Source of the DNA: Ahaetulla prasina
Taxonomy: Eukaryota > Chordata > Lepidosauria > Squamata > Colubridae
DNA: 64,000 nucleotides
Reading direction: 5' to 3'
Assembly (NCBI RefSeq): GCF_028640845.1
Contig: NC_080540.1
Location: forward strand, 263,843,958 to 263,907,957
In this document: piece by piece, positions 59,581 through 64,000 of the stretch
Layout of the letters: the number at the start of each line of letters is the position of its first letter
Numbering within the stretch: position 1 is the stretch's first letter
The notes under the pieces: model-generated
Told to the model about the DNA's origin: nothing
Database searches by the model: none
The model's input: the letters and a program-made list of their open reading frames with translations, nothing else
Made by a program: the position numbers and the translations under genes

Positions 59581-59589
59581 GTAGGAAAC

Positions 59590-59925
59590 ATTTAAAATTT
59601 GGGGTATTCTAGTGTGGAAAAAAGCAACTGGGAAACATGACTGAAATTTATAATATCATGGATGGCAGCATGGAAGAAATGGTCAGGGTGAAGACATTTT
59701 TCCTTTTTTAAACCCTGGATTAGGAAATTCCCTATCAAGTTGATTGACAGGAGCTTAAATTAACAAAAGAAACATTACCTCACATATCGCATAATTAATC
59801 TCTGGAATTAATCTCTAGAAATTATTATGAAATGATGTGGGGATCACCCCTAAATTAGGTTGTTTGAAAAGGAACTGGATAATGGATAACTCCATCAGAG
59901 GCCCTTTTTTTTTTAGGCACAATGT
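59590..59925 (+). mobile_element. Decayed retroelement relic
   Basis: 'catgactgaaatttataata', 'aggaaattccctatcaag' and 'ttgtttgaaaaggaactgga' recall the CR1-type 3' region with 'catgatagccatgtttaaat ... aggaacttcctgac ... tctttaagcagaggctgga'. Too diverged to be sure. Confidence 0.35.
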
Positions 59926-60012
59926 TGCTTCTGGGTGGGGGATACTTCCAAATACTAGTTGTGGGAATAGGAGATGGGTAGATCTCTGTTTTCTGTTTCT
60001 GAGCATCTAGGG

Positions 60013-60126
60013 CAGGGGTGTCCAAACTTGGAAACTTTAAGACTTGTGGACTTCAACTCCCAGAATTCCTCAGCCAGCAAAGCTGAAGTCCACAAGTCTT
60101 AAAGTTGCCAAGTTTGGACACCCCTG
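60013..60126. mobile_element. Fold-back hAT MITE with perfect target duplication
   Basis: 114 bases, two near-identical inverted arms starting 'caggggtgtccaaacttgg', flanked by 'atctaggg' at 60005-60012 and 60127-60134. The arms share 'aagacttgtggacttcaac' with the element at 19669-19803, so both belong to one fold-back family. Confidence 0.94.
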
Positions 60127-60134
60127 ATCTAGGG

Positions 60135-61402
60135 AGATCAGTTTGGCGATCATAAGAAACAAATGCTAGACTGAGATGGATCTTTTATCCATATAAGAGC
60201 TGTTGTTACAGAGTTCTATAGCTTTGAATTGGGATTGGCAACCACATTGCCTTAGGGATATATTCTGGAAGCCAGAATAATTGGAGGGTTTGAAGAGGGT
60301 GGCTTCAAAGAAAAATCTGGACAGGAATACCCATTCACTTGCTTCTTGACATCTTCCTTCCCCCCCCCCCCGATAGCTGCTTCTCTCTTCTAAGCAGTGA
60401 ATGAAATAAAGATACCCATAACTGTTATCAGTGGACCTATTTGCCTGCAGCTCTGACAGTACAGTTAATAAGTTCATGACATTCAGTCATTTTTGCAAGG
60501 AGTCTCTCAAGCCTCCAAACCTGGAGTCTCCTTGTTTAGTACCATTAGAAAGAAAGGGAAAAATTATTGGAAGTGAAAAAGACTGATTAGAAATTAAGAA
60601 ACAAGAAAAAATCATGACAAAATATCACAGACCGATCTGAAATTTTTGAATAGCATCTGCTGGACAGTCTGTGTGGAGATGTGAGATGTTGCCAAACTGC
60701 TATTGAGAAAGGAGATGAAAGTGCTGAACTAAATGGAGAAGGCTGAGGTTACTCTTAGCCATGGAAACTAACTGGGTGAATTTGGGCATATCATGCACAC
60801 TCTCAGACTAATTTATGTTACAGTGTTATTGTGGGGGGAAAGAATGGAGAAGGAAATATTATCAGATAGTCTTGGGTTGAGAAAACATGATGTGTAAATC
60901 CTACAAATAATAAGTCCCCTGTAAGGCATCCATTGGTCTTGTTGTTTATTTTTTTCCCTGATCACCAAAAGCAAACACAATAGGAAAAAGATGAAGAAAA
61001 GGCATGGAGCGTTAAACTACAATTTAATTCTTCATTTAATCATTTGGAGGAACCTTTGCCAGCTCCATTCATTTGGACAAAATATTCAGAAAATGGCTTC
61101 TGAAATAGACGGATTAGACGTATTTGAAAGAGGAAGATGTTGCATATCTTCCAATCCCCTGGCTTTATGTTAAGATAGAACTTAAAATAGAAAGATGAAA
61201 CTATAGGAAATTTGAAAGAAATATGTTTCTGAATAAAGTTTCTGAATGAAAATATTTAATAATGATTGAGAATGCATTATAACATGCGTAGCAAGAAAGA
61301 GAATCTCTGTCAAATGATACTTTTCTATTCAAATATAAACAGAGGAATTAAAATCTGCCCTGTCCTCATTTCATGCCAATTAAAAACAACCCTTCCTTTT
61401 TA
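60135..61402. other. Unique DNA, no gene seen
   Basis: Only a poly-C run at about 60360-60371 stands out. Confidence 0.5.
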
Positions 61403-61616
61403 TGAACATGTAATCCCTTAATTCGGGGTAGAATCGGGATGACTTCATGGAGCTGAGCATTTACTGACCAGATGCCCTTCCTGACACCATGCAGAGTTCA
61501 CAGCAGATATTTTTTCTTTGCATCCTAGGAGAAAAATATCAGCTGCTACCTAGGATTGAACCTTTTGAGTGGGAGGCAAGAATCTTCACTACTAGATCAC
61601 CATGCCTAGTGGTGCC
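61403..61616 (-). mobile_element. Antisense tRNA-derived SINE
   Basis: On the minus strand: tRNA-like head 'ggtgatctagtagtgaagat' and 'aaaggttcaatcctaggtag', body 'gtcaggaagggcatctggtc' and a tail 'gaagtcatcccgattctacc'. This is a different family from the others in the window; the tail looks like an RTE-type LINE end, by recall only. Confidence 0.65.
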
Positions 61617-61619
61617 AAT

Positions 61620-64000
61620 TCACTTGCATGCCAATAATACTATAAACAGAATACAATAATTTTTAGTTGCAATTATTCTAGCAGAATTTAATCTACAGCA
61701 TGCAGTATAATATAGTGATTTGGCTACAAATAAGTTTCTTAAAAGAAAAATCAAGCTACCTTTTTAAAAGCTAATATATATCCAGCAACAAAGTATGGGC
61801 ATTTGAAAACACCTTAACAACTGTAGAATCATTGGCTTAAACACGTACATTCAGAATATGTATGTGTGGGCCATTTTTTTTCACAATCAGATTTTTAAAA
61901 AACATGATAAATGTGCATTTGGTGACCATTGATAAGGCACAAACATTCCCTTGAGATTGCATTTCTTTTACTGAGATATTGTATTTCCCCATTATTCAAA
62001 CCATTATATCTTGTATCTGAAAACTCATCCTCTGGTCGTGAATCTATTCCCATTGGAATACCTGTGTGGAATGTGACTGTACAAGAGCTATGGGAGATGA
62101 TTGGACATTGTCTTCAACATCATTAGTGACAAACGATGCCCCCCATTTCACATACCGATATTGTTTCTGAATATCTAACTAAAGATTCCCTTGTGCTTTC
62201 CCATTTCCCTGGTCCTGTTTCATAATAGATTTCTTGGGGATGGGTGTGTGTGTGGAATCAGCTTTGGAACACTTGATTTTCTTCTTTGTGGTGAAATACA
62301 AATCTATTTCTTTTATTAAAAAAGAAAAGGAAAATAACAGCAACCTTTACACTCTTTAGCAAGCCATATCCTCTCTCTGTGTGGACTTGAAGGTGCAAAT
62401 GTGGAAGAGAAGGCGAAAAAAGTTAAATTCATCCTTGTACAAAGTGGGAATCCCAAGGAGCTAATCAGGGAATTATTGGTGCTTGACAGACACATTTTGG
62501 TCTAGGGGAACCATATTAGAGTTATATGACAATATGATGATATTGAAGATGATGATGACAGGATATCCTGTCTTTTTATCCATAATTACATTTTCCTTTC
62601 TTGCTCATGGATAAGATTAATAATAAGGGCCCCATGTGGGTGTAGGGACAATTTCTACTTGAGTTATGCTGTGATTCTATGTCTAATCATTGATATAGAC
62701 ATATCCTAATTGCTGGTTTAGAAAACTTGTTAATAATGAATGCATTTTGAGAAAAGATTGCTTTCAAAAATTTTAATGGTACAAACATTTCTTTGTAAGC
62801 TTCCCAGATCTCAGCAATTTTGACCATTTGAAAAACTTTTGTTTCTACTTCACTTAAAATCAAGGCTTTATATAAAACTCTTACATTAAGCATGTCAGGT
62901 TCTCTTGAAAGATATAAAAATCTGGGAGCATGATGAGATTTGTACTTAATAAGCACAAATGAAACTTTTGTGACATAGGATTCTTTTTAAATCTATTTCA
63001 TCAACAATTGACCATGAAGATAGTCCATATGTTGCACTTGACTAAAATAACATAGAATTGTAAGTTTTCTATTGCTATAAGAAATTGACAGTTTTTAGCA
63101 ACTTTGGTGATAATGTTCAGTTCCTGAGTCATCCTTTATAATGAAATCCAATAATCTTTCAATTGCAGTTTTCATAATAAATTGTGCTACTGGTCCTTAT
63201 TTTCTAAGGTATATACATGGTTAAAGCATAAAACCTATTCAGCTTATTGGTTTAGTTTACAAAAATACAGTAAATTAAGTCCTCCCCTCATTGGATCAGT
63301 GGACTTCAAAAGTGTTTGAAATTGTTTTGGCTGTAAAATTAAATAAATCTCTGAAAAAAACCACACTGCAGGGTGTGTGTTTTTTAGTTATAGGTACCAC
63401 ACTAGTAATATATTGCCTTCGACTTGAAGACTATGTTACTTTTCAGTTTAGGAGACACACACAATAATGGGAGAGACTTATGTCTACATCTCCTGTTTGC
63501 AAGCACCCTAAAAGGCATCTAATTAGCCAATGTAAGAAGCAAAATACCTTATCAGTATATACCTTGGGCTAGTCCACCAGGACTGTTCCTATATTTTTAG
63601 ATTGTTGTGTAATTTTTTTGTTTATTTGTTTCTAGATGTTCTTGTGGCGTTGAAGCTTTTGGCTAGAATAAGTAAATATATGTCATTCCTCAAAGTAGAA
63701 CTGGAATTCTAAAAACAACAGAGTAGAGATTTCCATGCTCCACATCAATCCAACTTCCAGTTTGTGAAAGAATAACATATGACAGTTACTGTTGGAATAC
63801 AGGCAAACTCTTATTACTCTGGCCTGCAATTGGGCAAAAAAACTCTGATATTCAGATTTATCCACTAGTATCTAAGGATTAGGCAGGTGTACCTGGCTCA
63901 ACAGTTGTAACTGTGAAAGGAAGCTAGGTGTCCTAGTGGAGCCCCATTTAAGTATGAGCCATCAGTGTGCTGCAGCTGCCAAAAATGCCAATGCAATCAT
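61620..64000. other. Unique DNA to window end, one candidate conserved block
   Basis: No gene or transposon recognised. The part at about 62340-62520 is repeat-free and richer in G+C than its flanks. A small run of GAT units lies at 62536-62560. Confidence 0.4.

Noticed and set aside
62687..62956. An 89-codon minus-strand frame with a plausible amino-acid mix.
   Set aside because: No recognisable family. The sequence upstream is full of stops and there are no matching splice signals that I can defend.

Overview
The window reads as AT-rich intergenic or deep-intronic DNA from a squamate reptile, most likely an advanced snake. I find no exon of a host protein-coding gene and no functional RNA gene. 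The open frames outside the retroelements are short, have no recognisable domain, and are about what AT-rich non-coding DNA gives by chance. The assignment rests on the repeats. There is a Sauria SINE with a 16-bp target duplication (34488-34834). There is a CR1/L3 'Snake1'-type LINE whose 3' end runs into twelve perfect ATTCT units (35007-36150), the AATAG-class tail known from snake genomes. There are also R4-like LINE pieces, an L2-like LINE, and several tRNA-derived SINE families.

Layout. 1-480: antisense internal piece of an L2-group LINE, then a SINE tail. 0.5-8.5 kb: unique AT-rich DNA with one GC-richer island near 5.2-5.5 kb. 8.6-10.5 kb: LINE and SINE relics and a CAT microsatellite. 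11.76-13.54 kb: a 5'-truncated L2-group LINE with a broken reverse transcriptase (two frameshifts, one stop, a deletion beside motif A). 14.9-22.9 kb: mostly small DNA transposons (MITEs), including a hAT element nested in a TA-flanked element and a fold-back hAT element. 22.9-32.1 kb: a long stretch nearly free of repeats, the likeliest place for regulatory sequence. 32.1-39.1 kb: the densest repeat pile-up, with SINEs, Sauria SINE, Snake1 LINE with a nested LINE tail, a hAT MITE and two R4-like fragments. 39.1-43.0 kb: unique. 43.0-47.3 kb: MITE, LINE and SINE cluster. 47.3-52.8 kb: unique. 52.8-61.6 kb: SINEs, three kinds of MITE, antisense LINE relics and an L1-like 3' end. 61.6-64 kb: unique.

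How the parts relate. No host pathway is encoded. The relations are those of transposons: SINEs carry 3' ends like those of LINEs that would mobilise them, MITEs interrupt older elements and so give relative ages, and microsatellites sit at retroelement 3' ends. I see no sign of a new multi-gene system. The best leads are the well-dated MITE families with intact target duplications, the nested insertions, SINE tail swapping, and several repeat-free blocks that could be conserved enhancers. Clade names come from recalled family features, not a database search.
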